Below are positions 19,613 to 27,877 of a DNA stretch of 64,000 nt, piece by piece. Origin of the DNA: Flavobacteriaceae bacterium EG-1. Its GTDB lineage: Bacteria; Bacteroidota; Bacteroidia; Flavobacteriales; Flavobacteriaceae. The notes below the pieces were generated by a model that had not been told where the DNA came from, ran no database searches, and saw only the letters and a list, made by a program, of their open reading frames with translations. Where the stretch lies: positions 314,760 through 378,759 of the forward strand of contig NZ_WJPK01000001.1 in the NCBI RefSeq assembly GCF_009649685.1, in the 5' to 3' direction. The position numbers and the translations under genes are program-made. Within the stretch, counting starts at the first letter, position 1. Every line of letters starts with the position of its first letter.

Positions 19613-20053
19613 TTAATAGCTAAAAATTGAAATTAAAAATTTTGCAATTATACGCAGGTAAAGTTATTTTTCGATAAAAAACCTTATTTTTTCGATGAAC
19701 TGCACATTAATAAATTCTTTTAACGAATTCAAGATTCAATTATTGCGTATGTTGACATAGCAATATACCTTATTGTAGGATAGCTTGGATGTTTGTAACA
19801 CCTTAATTAACATTTTTTTTAGAATAAGATCGATGAAATACGTTTCTTTCATTCTATTTTAAAACCAAAATTATGTAGGTGGCAATTAATTGATTTAGAA
19901 AGGGTTGTTTTTTTATGTATTTCTCACACAAAGAGAAGGATAATTTTTAGACTAATCCTTTACTTTGTTTCTTAATTTTATCAATGAATGTGCTTTTTTA
20001 AGGAAAAATCTATATATAAACAACATTTAAAAATGAATAATTAAAGTGTGTAT
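19613..20053. other. Intergenic region between the two lipoprotein genes with TCGATRAA boxes
   Basis: About 440 bp containing no gene. It is the upstream region of the lipoprotein gene starting at 19612. Three copies of TCGAT[AG]AA are present on the plus strand at 19671, 19692 and 19830; the last extends to TCGATGAAATACG, a 13-mer repeated exactly upstream of the paralogous gene at 21616. No standard TAnnTTTG promoter box was seen near the 19612 start. Confidence 0.55.
19830..19842 (+). promoter_or_regulatory. TCGATGAAATACG box upstream of lipoprotein gene
   Basis: An exact 13-base match to 21616-21628, and near match (CGATGAAATATG) to 59300-59311. All three lie upstream of minus-strand genes for secreted lipoproteins, at about 218, 120 and 60 bp from the start codons. 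Function is inferred from recurrence only; a regulator-binding site is the simplest reading. Confidence 0.4.
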
Positions 20054-21493
20054 CTAGTTCTCTGGATAATACGGACTGCCATCTACAAGGATTTTTGCAT
20101 TTAGAGCAGCAATGCCTATGACTTGAGTGCCATAATATTCAAGATGATTGCCGATGTAATCTTTTTTTAGTCTATTTTGTAATTCTTGATTAAATCTACC
20201 TAAATAAAACCATTCATGTAATCGTCCTTGATTATGATAAAAGCCTCCGGTACCATCAACGTTCGTATGCATTTCTTTAGGTGTTGAATTAGGCCATACA
20301 ATATCTAATGTTTTAATAAATGAATTAATATCTTTCTCGGTCCAATACATATTATTTTCGTAAGCCAGAACCCAAAAACTTATTATTGCCCCTGCATGGT
20401 TAGTATCTTGTATCTCTGAGCCGTTAATTGACCCCCAATGTGAATCCCAAGCATAAGCTGTTGAATTTTTAGGATTTTCATATAATTGTTCTTTCAAGTT
20501 TGAAGTTCTACCTGGCATTTCACCAAAAGATATATTGTCAAAAACTTCTTTATATTTTTCATTACCGGTGACTATATACAATTCCATACCAATTCTGGCC
20601 CAATGGGATGCCATATGCGTTCGTGACCTGTATATTGAACTATTTCCATAAGAAAAGTATCTATTCCATATATTTTTCTCTGAAAAGTCTAAAATTCTTT
20701 CATAATTTTCCTGATATCCAGAAGCTCTAAGGTTTGGTGATTGATATAATTTACGAATTAATGTAGCTACTTGACGCCAGTAATATGCATCCCATAGATT
20801 ATATTCAACACCATCATGTGCAGGCCATCCTAGGTAACCGTTCCCCACTGAAACCGCATCATCCATTGTATTGTTTATAAGTGTTAATGCATCATTTAAA
20901 TAAGAACTGTCACCAGTAGCTTGCCATGTTGATGTTAAACCATCAATATAATAAGCTAAGAAATAGTATTCTTGATTTTTATTAGCACTTTTTGATTTAG
21001 AAATTGCATCAGCAAAGTCACTTTTTTTCCATTTATCATCAAATAATCGTTGCCAATATTTCACCTCATCATTTATTTTTGTCACTGCAACCTTAGTATC
21101 TGTAGTGGTATTTGAACCGTCTTCTTGAGATGTTTGGGTTGTATAGGTGAAATTATCCGTCGTATCTTCTGAATTATTAGAATTAGGAACGTATGTAAGG
21201 GTATTGTCTTCATTAATTTGTATTACTCCATTCTCTGGTTGGGAAGTGGTTAAAATTTCAACATTTTCTTCGTCTGCAATAACATCATTAGAAAGTACAT
21301 CAAGTATAATTGCATCATTACCATTTATGACATAATTATCTTCAATAAAAACACTACTAATTAGATTAGCTTCTAAATTGTCGACCGCTACATATTCAGA
21401 TAGCAAATCACTATCCTTACTGCAAGAAAACAAGGAGAGAATAAATACATAAATTATCATGAATTGATAGTTTTTTAAGCGAAGATAGGTCAT
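20054..21493 (-). CDS. Lipoprotein with cadherin-like domain and the same enzyme-like C-terminal domain
   Basis: About 479 residues from the preferred Met at 21493 (MTYLRLKNYQFMIIYVFILS), which gives a normal lipoprotein signal ending SLFSC with Cys24; an upstream Met at 21529 would give an overlong leader. Residues about 45-140 form a cadherin/VCBS-like tandem domain with DVLSND, NGVIQINEDNTLTYVP and DNFTYTTQ. Residues about 145-479 are closely similar to the last third of the protein at 16736 (WQATGDSSYLNDAL, NGYLGWPAHDG, RTHMASHWARIGMELY, GRLHEWFYLGRFNQ, IGIAALNAKILVDG). The two genes are tandem duplicates with different N-terminal accessory domains. Probably exported to the outer membrane and acting on the locus's own polysaccharide; the reaction is unknown. 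Confidence 0.85.
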   Translation of the reverse strand: MTYLRLKNYQFMIIYVFILSLFSCSKDSDLLSEYVAVDNLEANLISSVFIEDNYVINGNDAIILDVLSNDVIADEENVEILTTSQPENGVIQINEDNTLTYVPNSNNSEDTTDNFTYTTQTSQEDGSNTTTDTKVAVTKINDEVKYWQRLFDDKWKKSDFADAISKSKSANKNQEYYFLAYYIDGLTSTWQATGDSSYLNDALTLINNTMDDAVSVGNGYLGWPAHDGVEYNLWDAYYWRQVATLIRKLYQSPNLRASGYQENYERILDFSEKNIWNRYFSYGNSSIYRSRTHMASHWARIGMELYIVTGNEKYKEVFDNISFGEMPGRTSNLKEQLYENPKNSTAYAWDSHWGSINGSEIQDTNHAGAIISFWVLAYENNMYWTEKDINSFIKTLDIVWPNSTPKEMHTNVDGTGGFYHNQGRLHEWFYLGRFNQELQNRLKKDYIGNHLEYYGTQVIGIAALNAKILVDGSPYYPEN

Positions 21494-21529
21494 AAGTAGG
21501 TTACATTTTGAATCTGATTTGGGAATCAA

Positions 21530-21972
21530 TTCTGATATTATTTAATATATGTTATATAATTGCTTTTAGTGATACGTTGTTATTTTAAACTTAAGACGTT
21601 TAAATGCAGTTAAATTCGATGAAATACGCTTTTTGTTAACATGTATTAACAAGTTGAACATTTCATATTTATTGCGTATTTAGTTCAATACAATAACTTT
21701 TGTGAGTATAATATGTTGTGAAAGTGCTAATATATTGGTTGAAATGCACCTTTGTTGATGTATAGCTTCGATAAAGTACCAACTAGATCGATGAATCGTT
21801 TAAACGCATAAAAAAGACCGATAAACGATTTTATTATTAAAGCATTTGTTTTATCTCTTATATTATAAGTGCTTTTAAGTTTTGATACTATATTCGTTGA
21901 ATTTACTTACTTTCGTAACTTTAATTTTTGCAAATGATAAGATATAATTTTTCAGAAATTTCTATTTAATCA
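21530..21972. other. Divergent intergenic region with repeated TCGATRAA boxes and inverted repeats
   Basis: About 440 bp between the minus-strand lipoprotein and the plus-strand MBOAT gene, without a gene of its own. It holds TCGATGAAATACG at 21616, related TCGATAAAGTACC at 21768, TCGATGAATCG at 21788, and CGATAAACG near 21820. Two inverted repeats are visible: TTGTTAA (21633-21639) with TTAACAA (21646-21652), and ATCGTTT (21795-21801) with AAACGAT (21823-21829). A TACTTTCG at 21908-21915, one base off TAnnTTTG, has a TTG 23 bp upstream and could serve the MBOAT gene. Confidence 0.5.
21616..21628 (+). promoter_or_regulatory. TCGATGAAATACG box with adjacent inverted repeat
   Basis: Second exact copy of the 13-base box found at 19830. 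Four bases after it begins the inverted repeat TTGTTAA-N6-TTAACAA. Position is about 120 bp upstream of the paralogous lipoprotein start at 21493. Proposed as a shared regulatory site; unproven. Confidence 0.4.
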
Positions 21973-23436
21973 ATGATATTTAACTCCATTGATTTTGCAA
22001 TATTTTTACCAATAGTTTTTTCTTTATATTGGTTTGTATTTGATAAAAACTTGAAGTACCAAAATATAGTAATTGTAATTGCTAGTTATTTATTTTATGG
22101 TTGGTGGGATTGGCGTTTTTTAGCATTAATATTTGTTAGTTCGCTAATTGATTTTTCTGTTGGAATAAAACTTGAAAAAGAAAATGGCAAAGGTAAAAGG
22201 AAAATTCTACTTTGGCTTAGTGTTATAGTAAATCTCGGCTTACTCGGTTTCTTTAAATACTATAATTTTTTTCTAGAAAATTTCATATCTACTTTTTCAT
22301 TTTTTGGGATAGGTTTTAAGGCTAATACCTTAAATATCATTTTACCTGTAGGTATTTCATTTTATACTTTCCAAACTTTGAGTTATACTATAGATGTGTA
22401 TAAGGAAAAACTAAAACCTTCGCATAATTTCATTTCTTTCTTAGCATTTGTAAGCTTTTTTCCACAGCTAGTAGCTGGACCTATTGAACGAGCAACAAAT
22501 TTGTTGCCTCAATTTTATAAAAGACGATTATTTTCGTACAAGAAAGGCGTTGACGGTATAAGACAGATTGTATGGGGTTTGTTTAAAAAGATTGTAATTG
22601 CGGACAACTGTGCAAAATTTACAAATGAAATTTTTACCAATTATGCAAGTTTAGATGGAAGTACATTGGTAGTAGGTGCAATTCTTTTTACTTTTCAAAT
22701 TTATGGCGACTTTTCGGGTTATTCTGATATTGCAATTGGAACGGCTCGTCTATTTGGATTTGAATTAAAACAAAATTTTGCTTTTCCATATTTTTCTAGG
22801 GATATGGCTGAGTTTTGGAGAAGGTGGCACATTTCTTTAAGTACCTGGTTTAGGGATTATTTATATATACCTTTAGGAGGTAGTAGAGGTAAAACCATAA
22901 TGAAGGTTAGAAATGTTTTTATAATATTCCTTGTAAGTGGATTTTGGCATGGCGCAAATTGGACTTTCGTCCTTTGGGGTTTATTAAATGCTTGTTATTT
23001 TATACCTATTATGCTTACAAATAGAAATAGGAATAACACAGACACTGTTGCTTTAGGTAAGATCTTTCCAACATTGAAGGAACTTTTACAAATGAGTTTA
23101 ACATTTGGACTAACTACATTCGCCTGGGTGTTTTTTAGGGCAGAAAATATAACTCATGCACTTAGTTATATCAAAAGAATATTTTCAAGCAACAACTTTC
23201 TTAATTTAATCCCCCAAACATGGGGAGGAAGGATGTTAAGTGATTTTGTTTTCACTCTCTGTAGTATCTTAATATTAATGGTTGTAGAATGGTTTGGAAG
23301 AGAACAACAATATGGCATTGAAACTATGTTTGGTATTAAGCATCGATATATAAGATGGATTATTTATCTGGTTCTTCTATTTTATATTATAACCTTTGCG
23401 GGCAGTTCACAAGATTTTATTTATTTTCAATTTTAA
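21973..23436 (+). CDS. MBOAT family membrane O-acyltransferase (AlgI-like)
   Basis: A 487-residue polytopic membrane protein of the membrane-bound O-acyltransferase family, resembling AlgI, which moves acyl groups across the inner membrane for polysaccharide O-acetylation. Evidence: the AlgI-type start MIFNSIDFAIFLPIVFSLYW, LPVGISFYTFQTLSYTIDVY, FFPQLVAGPIERATNLLPQF, the amphipathic FWRRWHISLSTWFRDYLYIPLGGSR, and the active-site His in VSGFWHGANWTFVLWGLLN. About ten hydrophobic segments are visible. It is followed after 8 bp by an SGNH/AlgJ-like partner, the usual two-gene arrangement for periplasmic acylation of EPS. Confidence 0.95.
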   Translation: MIFNSIDFAIFLPIVFSLYWFVFDKNLKYQNIVIVIASYLFYGWWDWRFLALIFVSSLIDFSVGIKLEKENGKGKRKILLWLSVIVNLGLLGFFKYYNFFLENFISTFSFFGIGFKANTLNIILPVGISFYTFQTLSYTIDVYKEKLKPSHNFISFLAFVSFFPQLVAGPIERATNLLPQFYKRRLFSYKKGVDGIRQIVWGLFKKIVIADNCAKFTNEIFTNYASLDGSTLVVGAILFTFQIYGDFSGYSDIAIGTARLFGFELKQNFAFPYFSRDMAEFWRRWHISLSTWFRDYLYIPLGGSRGKTIMKVRNVFIIFLVSGFWHGANWTFVLWGLLNACYFIPIMLTNRNRNNTDTVALGKIFPTLKELLQMSLTFGLTTFAWVFFRAENITHALSYIKRIFSSNNFLNLIPQTWGGRMLSDFVFTLCSILILMVVEWFGREQQYGIETMFGIKHRYIRWIIYLVLLFYIITFAGSSQDFIYFQF

Positions 23437-23444
23437 ATATTATA

Positions 23445-24413
23445 ATGAACAAATTCATATTAAATATAATTGGCTTTATGGTCTTATTGTTTGTTTTTAG
23501 CAAATGTTTTGATGGCATTATAACATATGGTCTGCAGCAAAGTGAAACTAAATTATTTGATAACCTCCGAAAAATAAATAAGGGTGAAATACGATCGGAC
23601 CTAATAATAAATGGAAGTTCAAAGGCTCTAGTGCAAATAGATCCTATAATTTTAGATTCTATCTTGGATATAAATTGTTATAACTTAGGATTAGATGGAA
23701 CTCCATTTATTCCACAAAAAGCGCAATATGAGTTTTACAGACAGAAAAATATAAAACCTAAAATAATAATCCAAGTCGTTAGCAATGGAACATTAAGAAG
23801 TTTAAAGAGTGGTTTTAAGGATCATATTAAATTTGCTCCGTATTTAGACATACCGCAAGTTAATGCTCATATGAAACTAATCGGCAGTTTCGGATATTTA
23901 GATTATCACCTTCCATTGTATCGGTATAGAGGCAAACCTTTTGAAACAATTACTGGAATATTATCCTTTTTTAAGATAAAAATATTTAAAACTAAACATA
24001 TAAAAGGATATTCACCTAACGATAGAAATTGGATAGAAAATAAAAATGAGAAAAAGGAATCAAAGAAAGCTACTATTAATTCTGAAGTAATTGAGAAATT
24101 CACTTCCTTAGATAGTTTGTCGATTGACAATTTTGAAAGTTATTTGGATCGCTGTAAAAAAGAAAATATAATTACATTTTTAGTTTACCCACCAATTTAT
24201 TCGGAATCATTCCGTACCATAAAAAATATTGATTATTATAAAAAAGCAGCCAACAATTATAATGCAATATTCCTTGATTATTCAAAAGACTCAACAATTG
24301 CTAATAAGAAATTATATTTTTATAATTCTCAACATTTAAATAAAAGAGGTGCAACGGTTTTTACAAAAAAAATGGCCAAAGATATCGTGTCACATGTTCA
24401 ATTTAAATTATAA
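23445..24413 (+). CDS. SGNH/AlgJ-like acyltransferase partner, membrane-anchored
   Basis: About 322 residues from ATG 23445 (MNKFILNIIGFMVLLFVFSKCF), one N-terminal hydrophobic anchor followed by a periplasmic domain. A longer in-frame start at 23355 lies inside the MBOAT gene and is rejected. The SGNH-like block I motif appears as LIINGSSKALVQIDP and the C-terminal catalytic-type segment as YNSQHLNKRGATVFTKKMA, fitting a Ser...His hydrolase/acyltransferase fold (block V usually D-x-x-H; here S-x-H). Placed directly after AlgI-like MBOAT, it probably transfers the exported acyl group to the polysaccharide. Assignment rests on motif and context, since similarity to named families is weak by eye. 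Confidence 0.75.
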   Translation: MNKFILNIIGFMVLLFVFSKCFDGIITYGLQQSETKLFDNLRKINKGEIRSDLIINGSSKALVQIDPIILDSILDINCYNLGLDGTPFIPQKAQYEFYRQKNIKPKIIIQVVSNGTLRSLKSGFKDHIKFAPYLDIPQVNAHMKLIGSFGYLDYHLPLYRYRGKPFETITGILSFFKIKIFKTKHIKGYSPNDRNWIENKNEKKESKKATINSEVIEKFTSLDSLSIDNFESYLDRCKKENIITFLVYPPIYSESFRTIKNIDYYKKAANNYNAIFLDYSKDSTIANKKLYFYNSQHLNKRGATVFTKKMAKDIVSHVQFKL

Positions 24414-24442
24414 GTCTTATTAAAGTTGGTATCTAAATAAAA

Positions 24443-25723
24443 TTAAAGTCTTCCATCTATTTTACACTTTAATATGCCTTTTACATCGTATAAAACGCCA
24501 TTATCCGTAAGCATATTTCTTAGGTCTAATTCTAAATATTCGTTATGGGCAACAGTTAATACAATCGCATCAAATTTATTATTTGGAAGCGTGTTGGTGG
24601 TCTCTAAGCTGTATTCATGCCCTACTTCCTCCGGTGATGCCCAAGGGTCATAAATGGTAATATCGCTATCGTAACTTTTAAGATTTGCGATTACATCTAC
24701 AGCTTTAGTATTTCTAACATCAGGACAATTCTCCTTAAAAGTAATTCCTAAAACTAGTATTTTAGCACCTTTTACTTTTATATCTCTTTGCAGCATTAGT
24801 TTCACTACTTCAGATGACACGTATTTACCCATGCCGTCATTCATTCTTCTACCAGCAAGTATAATCTCTGGATGGTAGCCATACTCCTGCGCACGTTGCG
24901 CCAAATAGTAGGGGTCAACACCAATACAGTGACCACCCACTAAACCGGGTTTAAATGGTAAAAAATTCCATTTTGTTCCCGCCGCTTCTAGTACTGCATG
25001 CGTATCTATATTCATTAAATTGAAAATCTTGGCTAATTCGTTTACGAAAGCAATATTTATATCGCGCTGCGAATTTTCAATAACTTTTGCTGCTTCAGCG
25101 ACTTTAATAGTTGGTGCTAAATGCGTTCCAGCAGTAATTACTGAGGCATACAAAGCATCAACTTTCTTTCCAATTTCTGGAGTAGAACCTGAAGTTACCT
25201 TTAAAATCTTTTCAACAGTATGTTCTTTGTCACCCGGGTTTATTCGCTCTGGTGAATACCCAACAAAGAAGTCAATATTAAATTTTAAATCACTAACTTT
25301 TTCTAAAACAGGAACACATTCATCTTCTGTAACACCTGGGTACACTGTTGATTCGTACACAACAACATCACCTTTCTTTAAAACCTTACCAACTGTTTCA
25401 CTAGATTTATACAATGGAGTTAAAACTGGTCTATTGGTGCTATCTACTGGGGTAGGGACCGTAACAATATAATAATTGCAATCAGCAATAGTATCAATTT
25501 TATTGGTGCAATAAAGTCCTTTGTCAAAATTAGGCGTGATTTGGAGAACCTCTTGTAATACATCATCAGAAACTTCGAGTGTACTATCCTTGCCTGCTTG
25601 TAATTCTTTAATTCTACTCTCATTGATATCGAACCCGATAACTGGATATTTTGTTGCAAATAGTCGCGCTAATGGCAATCCTACATATCCAAGACCTATG
25701 ATAGCTATTTTTGGTGTCATCAT
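24443..25723 (-). CDS. tviB: UDP-N-acetylglucosaminuronate/galactosaminuronate-type nucleotide sugar dehydrogenase
   Basis: A 426-residue UDP-sugar 6-dehydrogenase of the TviB/VipA/WbpA type: it oxidises C6 of a UDP-HexNAc to the carboxylate in two NAD-dependent steps. Seen are the Rossmann GLGYVGLPLARLFATKYPVIGFDIN, the TVPTPVDSTNRPVLTPL segment, ESTVYPGVTEDECVPVLE, the catalytic Cys in GLVGGHCIGVDPYYLAQRAQ, and GITFKENCPDVRNTK in the C-terminal domain. It is 3 bp downstream of the WbpP/TviC-like epimerase, the combination that gives UDP-GalNAcA in the Vi antigen pathway. Convergent with the AlgJ-like gene (29-bp gap). Confidence 0.93.
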   Translation of the reverse strand: MMTPKIAIIGLGYVGLPLARLFATKYPVIGFDINESRIKELQAGKDSTLEVSDDVLQEVLQITPNFDKGLYCTNKIDTIADCNYYIVTVPTPVDSTNRPVLTPLYKSSETVGKVLKKGDVVVYESTVYPGVTEDECVPVLEKVSDLKFNIDFFVGYSPERINPGDKEHTVEKILKVTSGSTPEIGKKVDALYASVITAGTHLAPTIKVAEAAKVIENSQRDINIAFVNELAKIFNLMNIDTHAVLEAAGTKWNFLPFKPGLVGGHCIGVDPYYLAQRAQEYGYHPEIILAGRRMNDGMGKYVSSEVVKLMLQRDIKVKGAKILVLGITFKENCPDVRNTKAVDVIANLKSYDSDITIYDPWASPEEVGHEYSLETTNTLPNNKFDAIVLTVAHNEYLELDLRNMLTDNGVLYDVKGILKCKIDGRL

Positions 25724-25726
25724 TAA

Positions 25727-26731
25727 TTAATTTAATTTTAGATTATTCCAATACCAGTGTACAGCCTCTTTTAGACCTTTTTTGATATCAAATTCAGGTT
25801 GATAGTTTAATAATTGTTTTGCTTTGTCTATTGAAGCCAATGAATGCGGCACATCACCTTGTCGTTCTGGTCCATAAATAATTGCTACATCGTTTATTTT
25901 GGTGTCAAATTCCGCCAAGAAAGATTTTAATAACCCTACGAGCTCCTTTAAATTGGTTCGTTCACCATAGGCCACATTATAAACGGTGTTAATTGCCTTA
26001 ATATTGTCTGAAAGTAAGGCTCGAACATTCATTTGTATTACATTGTCGATATATGTAAAATCTCTTGAGAAACTACCATCACCATTAATAGTTGGTGATT
26101 GGTGTTGCAGTAATTGTATAACAAATTTTGGTATTACGGCAGCATAGGCTCCATTAGGGTCCTGTCTTCTGCCAAATACATTAAAGTAGCGCAGGCCTAT
26201 TGTTTCAAGTCCATACGTTTTGGCAAACACGTCGGCGTACAATTCATTTACGTATTTCGTAATTGCATAGGGGGAAAGAGGTTTTCCTATAACATCTTCC
26301 ACTTTAGGCATGGATGTTGAATCCCCATAAGTTGAAGAACTTGCAGCATATACAAATCGTTTAACTTTGGCGTCCCTAGCAGCTACTAACATATTAAGAA
26401 AACCAGATACATTAACATCATTACTTGTTATTGGGTCGTTTATAGATCTTGGCACAGAACCTAAGGCAGCCTGGTGCAAAATATAGTCGATTCCACTACA
26501 TGCACTGTGGCAGGTTGCCAATTCTCGAATATCCCCTTCAATTAAAGTGTAATTCGGATTTGTTAAGAACGGAGTAATATTTTCTTTTTTTCCTGTAGCA
26601 TAATTATCTAAACATACTACTTTATTGCCGTTTTTGAGTAGTGCTTCCGTGAGGTTAGTCCCGATAAAGCCGGCACCACCCGTTACAAGAACTTTAAAGT
26701 TAGAATTGAAATTTAAGTTTTTTAAATCCAT
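25727..26731 (-). CDS. wbpP: UDP-N-acetylglucosamine (uronate) 4-epimerase, WbpP/TviC-like
   Basis: A 334-residue extended short-chain dehydrogenase. VLVTGGAGFIGTNLTEALL binds NAD; LHQAALGSVPRSINDP is the hallmark of the WbpP/TviC subgroup; YAASSSTYGDS with SPYAITKYVNELY supplies Ser and YxxxK; LRYFNVFGRRQDPNGAYAAVIPKF is also characteristic. It interconverts UDP-GlcNAc(A) and UDP-GalNAc(A). Together with the dehydrogenase 3 bp downstream it should yield UDP-GalNAcA for the polysaccharide. Order relative to oxidation (before or after epimerisation) cannot be told from sequence. A 129-bp gap separates it from the next upstream gene. Confidence 0.93.
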   Translation of the reverse strand: MDLKNLNFNSNFKVLVTGGAGFIGTNLTEALLKNGNKVVCLDNYATGKKENITPFLTNPNYTLIEGDIRELATCHSACSGIDYILHQAALGSVPRSINDPITSNDVNVSGFLNMLVAARDAKVKRFVYAASSSTYGDSTSMPKVEDVIGKPLSPYAITKYVNELYADVFAKTYGLETIGLRYFNVFGRRQDPNGAYAAVIPKFVIQLLQHQSPTINGDGSFSRDFTYIDNVIQMNVRALLSDNIKAINTVYNVAYGERTNLKELVGLLKSFLAEFDTKINDVAIIYGPERQGDVPHSLASIDKAKQLLNYQPEFDIKKGLKEAVHWYWNNLKLN

Positions 26732-26860
26732 AGAATTGTCAATGTATAGCTGTGTTTTTTTTATAATTTACTTGGTTTTTAATCAAGAATTATAATTGAT
26801 GTTTTGTTAAATCTATTTTTTTTGATGGTAAGCTAAAGAATTTTGGTGTTGCTGTTTTAA

Positions 26861-27877
26861 TTAGATGTTGTAATAGTTTCTATACCATTTCACAAAGCTA
26901 CCTACACCATCGTTAATATTGGTATTCGGCCTATAATCATAGTCCTGTATTAGGTTGTCAACATCGGCCCAAGTTTTAGTTACGTCCCCGGGTTGCATAG
27001 GCAACATTTCTTTTTCCGCTTTTTTGCCTACTTTGTTCTCAATTGCTTGAATGAAATCTGTTAATTTTACGGAGTTATTATTCCCTATATTGTATATCTT
27101 GTATAATTGTCTATTCTTCAATGGCTTTGTTAATACCCTTACTACACCTTCAACTATATCACCCACATAGGTGAAGTCTCTTTCTAATTTACCATGATTA
27201 AACACTTTTATAGGTCTACCATTCAAAATTGCATCGGTAAAAAGGAATAGTGCCATATCTGGTCTTCCCCACGGGCCATAAACTGTAAAAAAACGTAAGC
27301 CTGTTGTCGCCATTCCAAATAAATGACTATAGGTATGTGCCATTAATTCATTACTTTTTTTACTTGCCGCATAAATGCTTATTGGGTTGTCTACGTTATC
27401 GCTTGTTGAAAATGGCACTTTTTCATTTAAGCCATAAACACTAGAACTACTTGCATAAACCAAATGCTTCACCTGATGATGTCTACAACACTCTAATAAA
27501 TTTAAAAAACCTACGATATTGCTATCTACATAGCTTTCTGGGTTTTCAAGACTGTAACGAACACCAGCCTGTGCTGCTAGATTACATACCGTAACTATGT
27601 TTTCATCTTTAAAAAGCTTTGGTAATTCATTTCTATCTTCCAAATTCATACGAACAAAAGAGAATTTATCACCATGTTTTGAACTGATGGTTTTCGAATT
27701 CCATTGTTCTGCGTCATTACTAGATATGCCAAGTTCTATTAGTCGATTATATTTTAGATGTACATCATAATAATCGTTGATGTTGTCTAAGCCAATAACC
27801 TCAATGCTTCTTTTTAATAGCGCTTCACACAAATGATGTCCAATAAAACCGGCAGCACCTGTTACTAGTATTTTCAT
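26861..27877 (-). CDS. UDP-glucuronate 4-epimerase
   Basis: A 338-residue extended SDR of the Cap1J/LpsL type that converts UDP-GlcA into UDP-GalA. Motifs are [39 protein letters not shown] (diagnostic of uronate epimerases), [31 protein letters not shown] and [13 protein letters not shown] (YxxxK). Its ATG overlaps the TGA of the upstream UDP-glucose dehydrogenase (27874-27877), so the enzyme that makes UDP-GlcA and the one that epimerises it are translationally coupled. The acidic sugar supplied may be GlcA, GalA or both. Confidence 0.95.
   Translation of the reverse strand: MKILVTGAAGFIGHHLCEALLKRSIEVIGLDNINDYYDVHLKYNRLIELGISSNDAEQWNSKTISSKHGDKFSFVRMNLEDRNELPKLFKDENIVTVCNLAAQAGVRYSLENPESYVDSNIVGFLNLLECCRHHQVKHLVYASSSSVYGLNEKVPFSTSDNVDNPISIYAASKKSNELMAHTYSHLFGMATTGLRFFTVYGPWGRPDMALFLFTDAILNGRPIKVFNHGKLERDFTYVGDIVEGVVRVLTKPLKNRQLYKIYNIGNNNSVKLTDFIQAIENKVGKKAEKEMLPMQPGDVTKTWADVDNLIQDYDYRPNTNINDGVGSFVKWYRNYYNI

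Noticed and set aside
23355-23444. Upstream extension of the AlgJ-like gene
   Set aside because: It would lie inside the MBOAT gene and place a non-signal segment before the natural membrane anchor at MNKFILNIIGF.
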